A stretch of DNA of 64,000 nucleotides from Hymenobacter psychrotolerans DSM 18569 (GCF_900142395.1 NZ_FRAS01000006.1:62001-126000), one strand, 5' to 3'. Shown: positions 34,335 to 44,449, numbered from the stretch's first letter. Numbers and translations are program-made. The notes: generated by a model from the sequence alone, not told the origin.

Positions 34335-37300
34335 ATGAAACACCCATACCTGGCGAAACTATTGTTTCTGCTACTGTTCGTCTGTGCCGGGTTTACCGCT
34401 GCATTCGCTCAGACTGGTTCCGTGAGTGGCCGCGTCGTCGATGAGAAAAGCGAAGGGCTGCCAGGCGTAACCGTTCTGATTGAAGGTACCTCCCTCGGCA
34501 ACTCTACCAACTCGGATGGCACCTATTCTATCCAGAACGTGCCAGCAGGCCCCCGGACGCTGGTTGTGTCTTTTGTGGGCTACACCACCAGCCGTATTCC
34601 GGTGACGGTGACGGCCGGCCAGAACACGGCAGTACCCGGTGTTACACTGAACGAAAATACCACCCTGTTAAACGAGGCCGTAGTAATTGGCTACGGTACG
34701 CAGCGCCGGCAGGACGTGACGGGCTCGGTAACGACGGTTGATTCGCGCCAGTTCGTGAAAGGCCAGATTACCAACCCCGAGCAGCTGGTGCAGGGCAAAG
34801 TGGCCGGGGTGCAGATTACGACGGCCAGCGGCCAGCCGGGCGCCGGTGCCTCTATCCGCATCCGCGGTGGTGCTTCGCTGACGGCTTCCAACGACCCGCT
34901 GATTGTGATTGACAACGTGCCCGTGGACAACCGCGGCCTGTCGGGCACGGCCAACCCCCTGTCGCTGATTAACCCCAACGATATTGAAAGCGTGACGGTG
35001 CTGAAAGATGCGTCGGCCACTGCTATTTATGGCTCCCGCGCTTCCAACGGCGTTATCCTGATTACGACCAAGAAAGGCGTGCAGGGCGAGAAAACCACCG
35101 TCAACTTCAGCACGCAGCTTTCGCGCGCCGAAGCCGTGAAGTTTGTGGACGTGCTGAACGCGGATGAGTTCCGCAACCTGGTGAACACCCGCGGCAACGC
35201 CCAGCAGAAAGCCCTGCTCAACACCGACTCCAACGCCAACACCGACTGGCAGAACGAAGTGTACCGCACTTCCTGGACTTCGGACAACAACCTGAGCATC
35301 ACCGGCTCGGCCGGCAAAGTGCCGTACCGTGCTTCCGTGGGCTACCTGTCGCAGGAAGGCCTGCTCAAGAACAACAACCTCAAGCGCAACACGGCCTCTA
35401 TCGGCTTCTCGCCGCTGCTGTTCAACGACAACCTGAAAATTGACGTGAACATCAAAGGTGCCTGGATCGACAACAACTTCTCGAACCAGGACGCAGTGGG
35501 CGCCGCCGTATTCTACGACCCAACCAAAACCATCCGCAACGGCAGCCCCTTCGGCGGCTTCACGGAAATCACGAAAGTAGACAACGGCCAGACCGTGCTC
35601 AATACGCTGGCTACCCGCAACCCGGTGGGTCTGCTGGAGCAGAAGCGCGACCGGAGCACCGTGAAGCGCAGCATCGGTAACATTCAGCTCGACTACAAGC
35701 TGCCGTTCCTGCAGGGCCTGCGCGCCAACCTGAACCTGGGTTACGACATCCAGCGCGGCCGCGGCACGACGCTCATTCTGCCCAACGCCGCCTCCAACTA
35801 CAACGACCAGGTGAATGACGCCTCGGGCAATGTGATTTCGCGCGGTGGCCAGAACAACCAGTACGCCCAGGACAAAAACAACGGCATTCTGGAAGCCTAC
35901 CTGAACTACTCCAAGCAGATGGGCAACAACCGCCTGGACCTGCTGGCCGGCCACTCCTACCAGAGCTTCGAAGACAAAAACTACGTTTTCTCGAGCAACC
36001 TGGCCGATGGCACCGTGCTGACGGCGGCTCCGACCCTGAGCAGCGGTAAAAACTTCCGCGACCCGCGCTACGTGCTGATTTCGTTCTTCGGCCGGGCCAA
36101 CTATAACATCAACGACAAGTACCTGCTGACGGCTACCATGCGTGCCGACGGCTCGTCGCGCTTCAAGGATGACCAGCGCTGGGGCTACTTCCCCTCCGGT
36201 GCCATTGCCTGGCGCATCAAGGGCGAAGACTTCCTGAAGGAGTCGACGACCATTTCGGACCTGAAACTGCGCGCCGGCGTGGGCCAGACCGGCCAGCAGG
36301 ATATCGGCGGCGACCTGTACCCCTACTTGGCCCGCTACACCCTCAGCGAACAGACGGCCCGCTATCCGTTCGGCGACACGTACTACAACACGCTGCGCGC
36401 CGCGGCTTACTACGAGCCCATCAAGTGGGAAACCACCACTACCTATAACCTGGGTCTGGACTACGGCTTCTTCGATGGCCGCGTGTACGGTGCCGTTGAC
36501 GTGTACTCGCGCAAAACCAAGGACCTGCTCAACAACGTGTTCATTCCCGGCGGCTCTAACCTGTCGAACAAGCTGACTACCAACGTTGGCTCGCTCGAAA
36601 ACCAGGGCATTGAAGCTTCCGTGAACGTAGACATCATCCGGGGCGAGAAACTGAACTGGACGCTGAACGCCAACGCCACCGCGTACCGCATCGAAATAAC
36701 GGAGCTGACCAACTCGACCGACGCTTCCTACCTCGGCGACGCCGTGGGCGGCATTACGGGCGGCACCGGCAACAACGTGCAGATCAACTCGGTTGGCTAC
36801 ACCCCGAACACGTTCTATGTGTTCAAGCAGGTATACGGCCAGGATGGCAAGCCGCTGGAAGGCGTGTACGCCGACCTGAACGGTGACGGCGTGGTAAACG
36901 ACCGGGACAAGTACCGCTACAAGTCGCCGGTACCGCGTGCTTCGCTGGGCTTCGGCTCGAACCTCAGCTACGGCAAAGCCTCGCTGGCCTTCACGCTGCG
37001 CGCCAACCTGGGCAACTACGTGTACAACAACATTCGCTCCCGCTCCTTCTTCCCGGTAGGCGGCTCCGATGGCGTTATCAACAACACGACCCGCGAAGCC
37101 CTGGACTCCGGTTTCGGCACGCCGCAGTACTTCTCCGACTACTACGTGGAGAATGCCTCGTTCCTGCGCATGGAAAACCTGACGGTGGGTTACAACGTGG
37201 GCAATCTGTACAAAGAAACTGCGAACCTGAACCTGTCTTTAGCTGTTCAGAATCTGTTCGTTATCACCAACTACTCCGGCATCGATCCTGAAATCGTCAG

Positions 37301-37397
37301 CTTCGATACGAGCGGCAAGGTTTCCAACGTCGGCATCGACAATGTTATTTACCCCCGCCCACGTACCATCACGCTGGGCCTGAACGTCAGCTTCTAA
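34335..37397 (+). CDS. susC: SusC/RagA-family TonB-linked outer membrane transporter
   Basis: A 1020-residue TonB-dependent transporter for large glycans. After the signal peptide (FVCAGFTAAFAQ) comes a CarboxypepD_reg-like domain (SVSGRVVDEKSEGLPGVTVL), the TonB plug domain (PLIVIDNVPVDNRG, NPNDIESVTVLKDASATAIY, GSRASNGVILITTKKG) and a 22-strand beta barrel ending RPRTITLGLNVSF with the terminal aromatic. It works with SusD (12 bases downstream) as a lidded importer. The neighbouring GH13 enzyme points to alpha-glucan. The frame is open to 34224, but ATG 34335 gives the signal peptide. Confidence 0.96.
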   Translation: MKHPYLAKLLFLLLFVCAGFTAAFAQTGSVSGRVVDEKSEGLPGVTVLIEGTSLGNSTNSDGTYSIQNVPAGPRTLVVSFVGYTTSRIPVTVTAGQNTAVPGVTLNENTTLLNEAVVIGYGTQRRQDVTGSVTTVDSRQFVKGQITNPEQLVQGKVAGVQITTASGQPGAGASIRIRGGASLTASNDPLIVIDNVPVDNRGLSGTANPLSLINPNDIESVTVLKDASATAIYGSRASNGVILITTKKGVQGEKTTVNFSTQLSRAEAVKFVDVLNADEFRNLVNTRGNAQQKALLNTDSNANTDWQNEVYRTSWTSDNNLSITGSAGKVPYRASVGYLSQEGLLKNNNLKRNTASIGFSPLLFNDNLKIDVNIKGAWIDNNFSNQDAVGAAVFYDPTKTIRNGSPFGGFTEITKVDNGQTVLNTLATRNPVGLLEQKRDRSTVKRSIGNIQLDYKLPFLQGLRANLNLGYDIQRGRGTTLILPNAASNYNDQVNDASGNVISRGGQNNQYAQDKNNGILEAYLNYSKQMGNNRLDLLAGHSYQSFEDKNYVFSSNLADGTVLTAAPTLSSGKNFRDPRYVLISFFGRANYNINDKYLLTATMRADGSSRFKDDQRWGYFPSGAIAWRIKGEDFLKESTTISDLKLRAGVGQTGQQDIGGDLYPYLARYTLSEQTARYPFGDTYYNTLRAAAYYEPIKWETTTTYNLGLDYGFFDGRVYGAVDVYSRKTKDLLNNVFIPGGSNLSNKLTTNVGSLENQGIEASVNVDIIRGEKLNWTLNANATAYRIEITELTNSTDASYLGDAVGGITGGTGNNVQINSVGYTPNTFYVFKQVYGQDGKPLEGVYADLNGDGVVNDRDKYRYKSPVPRASLGFGSNLSYGKASLAFTLRANLGNYVYNNIRSRSFFPVGGSDGVINNTTREALDSGFGTPQYFSDYYVENASFLRMENLTVGYNVGNLYKETANLNLSLAVQNLFVITNYSGIDPEIVSFDTSGKVSNVGIDNVIYPRPRTITLGLNVSF

Positions 37398-37409
37398 ACT
37401 TCCCGCCCC

Positions 37410-39047
37410 GTGAAAAACAAATCTATCCGCACCCTGGCCACAGCCCTGCTGCTGACCTCGGCATTCTCCTTCTCCTCCTGCCTGGGCGACCTGGACCAGG
37501 AGCCGTCTTATGAGCCCACGGTGGAGTCGGTGTACAAAGACCCGGTGCAGGTGAAGCAGGTTCTGGCCCGTCTGTACGCCACGCTGGCCGTGAGCGGGCA
37601 GCAGGGCCCGGCCGGCCAGCCCGATATTCAGGGCATTGACGAAGGCTTCTCCAACTACATCCGCCAGTACTGGATGGCGCAGGAGCTGACTACCGACGAA
37701 GCTATTATTGCCTGGAACGACGCCGACCTGCCCGAGTACAACCGCCTCACCTGGACCGCCTCGAACACGTTCGTGCGCGCCATGTACGACCGGCTGTTCT
37801 ACCAGATTTCGCTGTGCAACGAGTTCATCCGGCAGACCACGGATGCCAAGCTGAGCGAGCGGGGCATTTCCGGCACGGACCTGGCCAACATTAAAACCTA
37901 CCGCGCGGAAGCCCGCTTCCTGCGCGCGCTGGCCTACTACCACGCCCTGGACATGTTCGGCAACGTGCCCTTCACCGATGAGAATTCGTCGGTGGGTGTC
38001 GACAAGCCTGCCCGTATCACCCGGTCGGCGCTGTTCGACTATGTGGAGACCGAGCTGAAAGCCATTGACGCCGAGTTGCCCGCTCCCCGCGCCAACGAGT
38101 TTGGCCGCGTAGACAAGGCGGCGGCCTGGACGCTGCTGGCCAAGCTCTACCTGAACTCGCCGGTGTACAAGAGCACCGTGGCGGGCGGCACCAACGGCCC
38201 GGAGCGCAACGCCGACGTTATTACGTACTGCAACCGCATCATCAGCTCCAGCTACGCGCTGGCTCCGAGCTACGCCAACCTGTTCCGCGCCGACAACGGC
38301 GAAACGTCCAAGCAGGAAATCATCTTCCCCGTGCGTTTCGACGGTGTCAACACCAAAACCTTCGGCGGCATGACCTTCATCATCCATGCAGCGGTGGGCG
38401 GCTCTATGTCGGCTGCTGATTATGGCATTGATGGCGGCTGGGGCGGCACGCGCACCAAGAAAAACCTGGTGAACCTGTTCCCGGGCGGTGCTACCAGCGC
38501 CGACCGCCGGGCCATGTTCTACACCAGCGGCCAGAACCTGGAAATCAACGACATTTTCACGTTCACCGACGGCTACACCATCACGAAGTACAAGAATCTG
38601 ACGGCGGCGGGCACGCCCGGCTCCAACCCCACCTTCCCCGACACCGACTTTCCGCTGTTCCGCCTCGCTGACGTGTACCTGATGTACGCCGAAGCGGTGG
38701 TACGCGGCGGCGCCGGCGGCAACGTGGGCACGGCCGTGAACTACATCAACGCGCTGCGCGACCGGGCTTATGGTAATACCTCGGGCCGCATCACCAACGC
38801 TACGCTTACTGCTTCTGACGCGGCTGATTTTATTCTGGCAGAGCGCGGCCGCGAGCTGTACTGGGAAGGTCAGCGCCGCACCGACCTTATCCGGTTCGGC
38901 AAGTACACTTCGGCTTCCTACGTATGGCCCTTTAAAGGCGGTGTGCAGGGCGGTACTGGTGTAGACGCTACCCGCACCCTGTTCCCGATTCCGACGACCG
39001 ACATTTCGTCGAACCCGAATCTGGTGCAAAACCCTGGTTATAACTAG
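37410..39047 (+). CDS. susD: SusD/RagB-family glycan-binding outer membrane lipoprotein
   Basis: A 545-residue surface lipoprotein that forms the hinged lid over SusC. The lipobox is FSFSSC (Cys about residue 24), followed by LGDLDQEPSYEPTVESVYKD. TPR-like helices hold EARFLRALAYYHALDMFGNV, and the C-terminal RagB domain has PLFRLADVYLMYAEAVVRGG, NYINALRDRAYG and ILAERGRELYWEGQRRTDLI. It starts with GTG (37410), the only start that includes the signal. It is translationally close to susC. Confidence 0.96.
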   Translation: MKNKSIRTLATALLLTSAFSFSSCLGDLDQEPSYEPTVESVYKDPVQVKQVLARLYATLAVSGQQGPAGQPDIQGIDEGFSNYIRQYWMAQELTTDEAIIAWNDADLPEYNRLTWTASNTFVRAMYDRLFYQISLCNEFIRQTTDAKLSERGISGTDLANIKTYRAEARFLRALAYYHALDMFGNVPFTDENSSVGVDKPARITRSALFDYVETELKAIDAELPAPRANEFGRVDKAAAWTLLAKLYLNSPVYKSTVAGGTNGPERNADVITYCNRIISSSYALAPSYANLFRADNGETSKQEIIFPVRFDGVNTKTFGGMTFIIHAAVGGSMSAADYGIDGGWGGTRTKKNLVNLFPGGATSADRRAMFYTSGQNLEINDIFTFTDGYTITKYKNLTAAGTPGSNPTFPDTDFPLFRLADVYLMYAEAVVRGGAGGNVGTAVNYINALRDRAYGNTSGRITNATLTASDAADFILAERGRELYWEGQRRTDLIRFGKYTSASYVWPFKGGVQGGTGVDATRTLFPIPTTDISSNPNLVQNPGYN

Positions 39048-39120
39048 CATGATGAGCCACCCGGCTGGCTGCTCCACAGTCGGCCGGGCTGGTTTTTTCC
39101 CACCATTTCTGCTTTCACTC

Positions 39121-40197
39121 ATGAAAAACTGGCGTACCCTAGTACTTGGTATCTGCGCCGCTTCGCTGTTCTCGCTGTCTGCCTGCGAGAAGGACGAGGA
39201 CCGGCTGGTACTTACCCCTACCACCACTGGTAGCGCACTACAAGTATCGAGCAACACGATTGTGCTCGACAAAGCCACCCCCGACGCCCCGGCCGCTACA
39301 TTCTCCTGGAAAGCCCAGGACTATGGCTACCAGGCCAGCCCCACCTACATTCTGCAGTTCATCAAGGCCGGTGGCTCCTTCGACTCCGTGAAAACGGTGC
39401 AGTCGGCGGAAGTAACGGGTGCCACCTCGCGCACCTTCTCCACCGCCGACCTGAACGGCATCCTGCTGCGGCTGGGCCTAGCGGCTAACACCCCCGGCCA
39501 GTTCCAGGCCCGGGTAGTATCCGGGGTGCGCGGCCTCGGCATCGACACGTCCAAGCCGTTGCTCTCGCAGAGCGTATCCGACCCGATTACGATGACCGGT
39601 ACTCCCTTCGGTATGTCGGTGCTGTACGTGCCGGGCAACTACCAGGGCTGGTCGCCGGCGGGGGCCCCCATTCTGGGCGCGTTCAACTCGGCTTCGCCCC
39701 AGGCCTACGAAGGCTACATCTACATGAGCGAGGCTACACCGGAGTTCAAATTCACGTCGAAGGCGGGCTGGGACGGCACCAACTACGGCTCTGGCGCCGG
39801 CGCGGGCACGCTTTCTTCCGCGGGCAGCGCCGGCAACCTTTCCATCACGACGGGGGCTGGCTTCTACCTGATTAAGGCAGATCTGGCCAACATGTCGTGG
39901 TCGGCAACCAAAACTACCTGGGCCGTTATCGGCGACGCGACGCCCGGCGGCTGGAACACCGAAACGCCCCTCACCTACGACGTGGCCAACAAGGTTTGGA
40001 CCGGCCGGGTAGCCCTGGGCGCCGGTGCGCTGAAATTCCGCGCTAACAACGACTGGACCATCAACTTCGGGGACACCGGCAATGACGGTTCGCTGGAGTA
40101 CGGCGGCACCGACATTCCGGCTCCCGCTGCCGGCACCTACACCATCACCCTGAACCTGAACACGCCCGGCAGCTACACCTACACGCTGGCCCGCTAA
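39121..40197 (+). CDS. SusE-like starch-binding outer membrane lipoprotein
   Basis: A 358-residue lipoprotein with lipobox FSLSAC (Cys about residue 22). The first domain (SusE N-terminal type) reads SALQVSSNTIVLDKATPDAP and FSWKAQDYGYQASPTYILQF. Two repeated beta domains follow, like the SusE/SusF starch-binding repeats: VLYVPGNYQGWSPAGAPILG and WAVIGDATPGGWNTETPLTY, each ending in a short strand with FKFTSK or LKFRAN. It would hold oligosaccharide at the cell surface next to SusCD. ATG 39121 is chosen; the frame is open from 39049. A terminator follows. Confidence 0.88.
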   Translation: MKNWRTLVLGICAASLFSLSACEKDEDRLVLTPTTTGSALQVSSNTIVLDKATPDAPAATFSWKAQDYGYQASPTYILQFIKAGGSFDSVKTVQSAEVTGATSRTFSTADLNGILLRLGLAANTPGQFQARVVSGVRGLGIDTSKPLLSQSVSDPITMTGTPFGMSVLYVPGNYQGWSPAGAPILGAFNSASPQAYEGYIYMSEATPEFKFTSKAGWDGTNYGSGAGAGTLSSAGSAGNLSITTGAGFYLIKADLANMSWSATKTTWAVIGDATPGGWNTETPLTYDVANKVWTGRVALGAGALKFRANNDWTINFGDTGNDGSLEYGGTDIPAPAAGTYTITLNLNTPGSYTYTLAR

Positions 40198-40230
40198 GCG
40201 GGTGCGGCAGTAGCTGACCAGCAACGAGTA

Positions 40231-40263
40231 AAAAGCCCCGTCAGCTTCCCTGGCGGGGCTTTT
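40231..40263 (+). terminator. Terminator of the susCDE operon
   Basis: Arms AAAAGCCCCGtCAG and CTGgCGGGGCTTTT with one mismatch, a 5-base loop and a following T run. It is 33 bases after the susE-like stop. Confidence 0.92.
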
Positions 40264-40455
40264 TTTGAAGTTTGCCGACTGTAGATTTTGCGGCATTATC
40301 TGCAGTTCACTTTCCCTTCCGGCCGCCTTGCCCCGTACCAGCGTACACCGGTGGGCAGCGGCGGCTTGCGCAATCGGCGGCTTCCTGTACTTTCGTAATT
40401 CCCTTCACCCCGAAGCCGGCGGCCTGTGCAGCGCGGCTTTCCTAACAGACCTTCT

Positions 40456-41307
40456 ATGATTCTTATTGCTGACGGCGGCTCGACCAAGAGCAGCTGGTGC
40501 CAGCTCGATGAGGCCGGCAACCGTGTGTATTTCAACACCGAGGGCTACAACCCCGACTTCATGAAGACCGATGCCGTAGCGGCTTCACTCGACAAGAACC
40601 TGCCTACCGCGCTGCCCCGCGCCGAAGTCACGCAGGTGCACTACTACGGCGCCGGCGTGTCGAATGCCAAAAAGGCCGAAAGCATTGCCGCCGCCATGCG
40701 CCAGACGTTCCCGAACGCGCAGGTGAAAGTAGACCACGACCTGCTGGCCGCCGCCCACGCCCTGCTCGGCGACAAGCCCGGGTTTGCCGCCATTCTGGGT
40801 ACCGGCACCAACTCCTGCCTCTACAATGGCGAGAAGGTAATCCACAATATCGATTCGCTGGGCTACTTCCTCGGGGATGAAGGCTCGGGCTCGTTTATCG
40901 GGAAGCGCCTGCTGCGCGACTACCTGCGCGGCCTGCTGCCCGATGGCCTGCAGGAAATCTTCCAGCAGGAGTTCAACATGACCCGCGACGACATCTTGGA
41001 CCGGCTCTACAACCAGCCGCTGCCGAACCGCTTTCTGGCCGGCTTCGGCAAGTTCGCCTACGACCACAACAACATCAGCTACTGCCGCGAGATAGTGCTG
41101 CAGGGCTTCGAAACCTTCTTCGCCAACATCGTAGCGCACTACCCCAACTACCAGGACTACACGTTCAACTGCGTGGGCTCGGTAGGCTACAACTTCCGCG
41201 ACGCGCTGGCCCAGGTGGCCCGCGCCCACAATATGGAAGTCGGCAAAATCATCCGCTCCCCTATCGACGACCTGGTGAGCTACCACGAAAGTAAGCTGAA
41301 CGCATAG
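40456..41307 (+). CDS. BadF/BadG-family ATPase, N-acetylglucosamine kinase-like
   Basis: A 283-residue actin-fold kinase of the BadF/BadG/BcrA/BcrD family. The phosphate-1 loop is LIADGGSTKSSWCQLDEAG at the N-terminus, and phosphate-2 is ILGTGTNSCLYNG. Next comes GYFLGDEGSGSFIGKRLLRD, which is typical of bacterial N-acetylglucosamine kinase-like members, and the C-terminus holds CVGSVGYNFRDAL. It probably phosphorylates a sugar or amino sugar in the cytosol. The exact substrate is inferred. ATG 40456 marks where homology begins. It sits between the sus operon and the amylase. Confidence 0.85.
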   Translation: MILIADGGSTKSSWCQLDEAGNRVYFNTEGYNPDFMKTDAVAASLDKNLPTALPRAEVTQVHYYGAGVSNAKKAESIAAAMRQTFPNAQVKVDHDLLAAAHALLGDKPGFAAILGTGTNSCLYNGEKVIHNIDSLGYFLGDEGSGSFIGKRLLRDYLRGLLPDGLQEIFQQEFNMTRDDILDRLYNQPLPNRFLAGFGKFAYDHNNISYCREIVLQGFETFFANIVAHYPNYQDYTFNCVGSVGYNFRDALAQVARAHNMEVGKIIRSPIDDLVSYHESKLNA

Positions 41308-41330
41308 CCAGCTACGGCTTTCTAATACAC

Positions 41331-41366
41331 AAAAAGGGCCGCCTCCAGTTGGAGGCGGCCCTTTTT
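41331..41366. terminator. Bidirectional terminator between kinase and amylase genes
   Basis: A perfect 16-bp stem, AAAAAGGGCCGCCTCC with GGAGGCGGCCCTTTTT, and an AGTT loop. Both flanking genes run into it. Confidence 0.95.
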
Positions 41367-41401
41367 GGTGGCGGTTGTAATCTTTGGCAACTCGGGGGCG
41401 G

Positions 41402-44251
41402 CTAGTGCTGCACCACTAAGCGGGTAGTTTGCAGCAGCTGGCCGGTGCTGAGTTGCACGATGTACACGCCATTGGCCAGGTCCTGCACCGGCAGCTGCAG
41501 CTGATGCGCCCCGGCCGGCTGTTTGGTGCTGGCCTCCACAGTGCGCACCGTGGCTCCCAGCAGATTCAGCACCGTGACGGTGACGGGCGCGGCGCTGGGC
41601 AGCTCGTAGCGCAGCGTGGCCGTGGTGGCCGTGGGGTTGGGCGAGGCCGTCAGGCGCAGGGCCTGGGTGGCGCGGGGCCGGGCGCTGAGTACGCTGGCTT
41701 TCTTCACGCGGCTCGTAGTGTATACCGCATACTGGCCCGGCTGCAGCGTGAGCGGCGCCGTGGCACTAGTCACCGTGATACTGTCGCCGGAGAGGTAGTT
41801 GTACCACTTGCCGGTGCGCTGAAACGCCGGGTTCACGCTCTGGGCCGTCACGTCGAAGTTGCCGACCACGGTGATGTTCTGGGCGGAACTGCTGAGGTGC
41901 AGGGTTTTGGTAGCGCCCGTTACGTTCTGCGTAAACGTGCCGGTTTCAAACACGGGGTCAGCCTTTTTCAGGCCGATCAGGTAGCGGTAGGCGTCGTAGA
42001 GCTGGCGGCGGGGCTGCTCGTCGTAGTAAGTCCAGCGGATTGGCTTGTTGCCGGTGCGGCCGTTGAAGTCGATGCTCACATCGTAGCCGACCTCACCGAA
42101 CTGCCACACCATTTTGGGGCCGGGCACCAGGAAGAAGAACGCGGCGGCGGCTTCGTTGCGGGCCAGTGCCGTAGCCAGATTGCGCGGGTTGTGCGCCGGG
42201 TTGGCCTGGTTGCCGTAGGCCAGGTTTTTCACCATCAGCCGCTCCTCGTCGTGGCTTTCCATGTAAGTCACCAAGTTGGGCTGGTTCCAGGTGCGGGCGC
42301 CGTAGTAGCCGTAGCTCAGGTCGGAGGAGCCCACGTAGCCCATGGTGGCCTCGTTGTAGTTGTGGGTCATGTTGCCCCAGAGCATCATACCGGCATCGGC
42401 CAGCACTTTCTCCTCCGAGTTTTCGGCGAAATGCTCCAGAATGCAGAACACGTTGGGGTCGATGGCCGTGAGCTGCCCGTAGATGCGGGTCCAGGTGTTG
42501 ATGCGCGACTGGTCGTACTGCCCCATCAGCGCCGACTGCTGGTCGAATGTCAGGCCCGGCTGCGCCGATACGCGCTGCGTGAAGCCCTTGCTCAAATCGA
42601 AGCGGTAGCCGTCAATCTTGTATTCCTGCAGCCAGTGCGCATTCACTTTCTCCACGAAATACTGCGTAAACGGGCTTTCGTGGTTGAAGTCGTAGCAGAC
42701 GTTGAAGGGGTGCGTGGCATCCTGGTTGAACCAGGGCGAGTTGGCGGCGGGCTTGCCGGCGTTGCCATCGAAATACAGCTGCACCATGGGGCTCTGGCCG
42801 CAGCTGTGGTTGAGCACCATGTCCATGAGCACGGCAATACCGCGGCGGTGGCACTCATCAATGAAGCGCTTCAGCTCGTTTTTGGTACCGTAGTATTTAT
42901 CGGGCGCGAAGTAGAACGACGGGTTGTAGCCCCAGCTTTCGTTGCCCTCAAACTCGTTGAAGGGCATCAGCTCAATGGCATTCACGCCGAGGCGCTGCAG
43001 GTAGTTGAGCGTGTCGCGCAGGGTTTCGTAGTCGTGGCGCTCAATGAAGTCGCGCACCAGCAGCTCATAAATCACCAGGTCGGTTTTCTTGGGCTTCTGG
43101 AAGTTGGTCACCTGCCACTGGTAAGCCGTCTGGCCGGTTTGCAGCACCGACACGATGCCCGTAGTGCGGCCCGTGGGGTACGGCTTGAGGTTGGGGTAGG
43201 TAGCGGCCGGAATAAATGAGTCGTTGCTCGGGTCCAGTACCTTTTCGGTATAGGGGTCGGCGATGCGCAGGGTGCCATCCACCAGATATTGATAGGCATA
43301 CTCCACGCCCGGCGTCAGGCCATTGATCTGCAGCCACCAGCGGTTGCCATCGGGCGTTTTGTTCATGTAGGCCGCGTTTTCAACCTGCCAGTTGTTCCAC
43401 TCGCCGAGAGCGTACACAAACTGCTTGCCGGGCGCGGTCAGGTTCAGCAGCACCGAAGTGCCGCCATTCAGGTACGTTACGCCGTCTTTGGCGCCGGCCG
43501 GCAGCGCCGCCACGTTCACGGCCGGGCGCACCACAAACACCAGCGAGTCGGCGACTTGCTGCGCCCCGGTGCCGGCTACCAGCTTTACTACGTTGCGGCC
43601 GGCCTGGGTGGCCGTTACGGTACCGCTGAGCGCGGTAGTGCTGGCCTGCTGCGTCACCAGCACGTTGTTGAGGTACAGTGCCATCGACGTGCTGGCCGAG
43701 GCCGTACCGGTTACGCTCAATTGGTCGTTCAGGCTCAGAAACAGCGGGTTGCCACCGGCCGGCACTACTGGGCTCGTGATGCGCACGGTCAGGGCCGCGC
43801 TCTGCTGCACATCCACGAATATGTCGCCGCCGCCGCTGGCCCGGCCTACAATGGTGCCGTTGGCGTTCCGGAACACCATGGCCAGCTTCAGGATCTGCTC
43901 GCCGGCCGGCACGTTGTAGAACGTGCGGGGCGTGAAGCTGATGCTGTACTGGTTAGGATTCGTGGCGCTGCGCGTCAGCAGGGCCGCCGGGTCGGGGGCC
44001 GTAAACGAGGGGCTTTTTACGTGCTTCCAGTCGGAATTGCTGGTGCTGAGGTTAGTGATAACACCGGTCCAGATATACACCGGGCCCGTGAAGCCGGCTA
44101 ATGCTGCATTGCCCTGGGTGGCATCGAAGGTCAGGGTAATGGGCGTCGTATCCTGAAAAAACAGGGGTTGCGTGCTCACTACCTGCGCCCGCAAAACCGG
44201 CATTCCAGCCAGTAGCGCCAGTAGCGTGAGAAATAGTCGAAGTGTCTTCAT
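41402..44251 (-). CDS. Secreted GH13 alpha-amylase-family enzyme with T9SS sorting domain
   Basis: A 949-residue exported glycoside hydrolase that should cut alpha-1,4-glucan. The signal peptide ends at LRAQ, then Ig/CBM-like beta domains (about 25-250), an E-set glycogen-branching-like domain (VYALGEWNNWQVENAAYMNK), and the GH13 barrel (about 385-790). The catalytic triad is present: Asp552 in GYRFDLSKG, Glu606 in CILEHFAEN and Asp668 in YMESHDEERL. The C-terminus (about 870-949; LTASPNPTATTATLRYELPS ... GVYIVQLSTG) is a type A T9SS sorting domain, so the enzyme is exported to the surface. It feeds the SusCDE system encoded next door. Confidence 0.93.
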   Translation of the reverse strand: MKTLRLFLTLLALLAGMPVLRAQVVSTQPLFFQDTTPITLTFDATQGNAALAGFTGPVYIWTGVITNLSTSNSDWKHVKSPSFTAPDPAALLTRSATNPNQYSISFTPRTFYNVPAGEQILKLAMVFRNANGTIVGRASGGGDIFVDVQQSAALTVRITSPVVPAGGNPLFLSLNDQLSVTGTASASTSMALYLNNVLVTQQASTTALSGTVTATQAGRNVVKLVAGTGAQQVADSLVFVVRPAVNVAALPAGAKDGVTYLNGGTSVLLNLTAPGKQFVYALGEWNNWQVENAAYMNKTPDGNRWWLQINGLTPGVEYAYQYLVDGTLRIADPYTEKVLDPSNDSFIPAATYPNLKPYPTGRTTGIVSVLQTGQTAYQWQVTNFQKPKKTDLVIYELLVRDFIERHDYETLRDTLNYLQRLGVNAIELMPFNEFEGNESWGYNPSFYFAPDKYYGTKNELKRFIDECHRRGIAVLMDMVLNHSCGQSPMVQLYFDGNAGKPAANSPWFNQDATHPFNVCYDFNHESPFTQYFVEKVNAHWLQEYKIDGYRFDLSKGFTQRVSAQPGLTFDQQSALMGQYDQSRINTWTRIYGQLTAIDPNVFCILEHFAENSEEKVLADAGMMLWGNMTHNYNEATMGYVGSSDLSYGYYGARTWNQPNLVTYMESHDEERLMVKNLAYGNQANPAHNPRNLATALARNEAAAAFFFLVPGPKMVWQFGEVGYDVSIDFNGRTGNKPIRWTYYDEQPRRQLYDAYRYLIGLKKADPVFETGTFTQNVTGATKTLHLSSSAQNITVVGNFDVTAQSVNPAFQRTGKWYNYLSGDSITVTSATAPLTLQPGQYAVYTTSRVKKASVLSARPRATQALRLTASPNPTATTATLRYELPSAAPVTVTVLNLLGATVRTVEASTKQPAGAHQLQLPVQDLANGVYIVQLSTGQLLQTTRLVVQH

Positions 44252-44405
44252 GAAGGTGAGGATGGGGGATTTTTGGAAGGGACTGAAAACGCAACTAATG
44301 CCACATTGCTCATTTTAACTTGCTTATGAGCTTCAAACAGTGCAAGGTGGCATTAAATATACACAACGGCAGCTGTCTGGCCCAAGCCACAACTTGCTTT
44401 TGTCG

Positions 44406-44413
44406 TAGCTTTG
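44406..44413 (+). promoter_or_regulatory. -7 element of the DUF2279 gene
   Basis: TAGCTTTG matches TAnnTTTG, 36 bases before the chosen ATG. No clear TTTG is found at -33, so the site rests on one element. Confidence 0.4.
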
Positions 44414-44449
44414 GCGTCCCTACACCGGCCTCTGTTTTTCCCTGCGTCC

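Noticed and set aside
37239..39278. 679-codon open frame on the minus strand opposite susD
   Set aside because: It is an antisense shadow of a GC-rich gene; the plus strand encodes a full SusD protein with lipobox and RagB motifs, and the minus-strand protein has no recognisable pattern.
41429..43219. 596-codon plus-strand frame opposite the GH13 gene
   Set aside because: The minus strand carries all GH13 catalytic motifs; the plus-strand product is rich in Val, Gly, His and Arg as typical for shadows in this genome.
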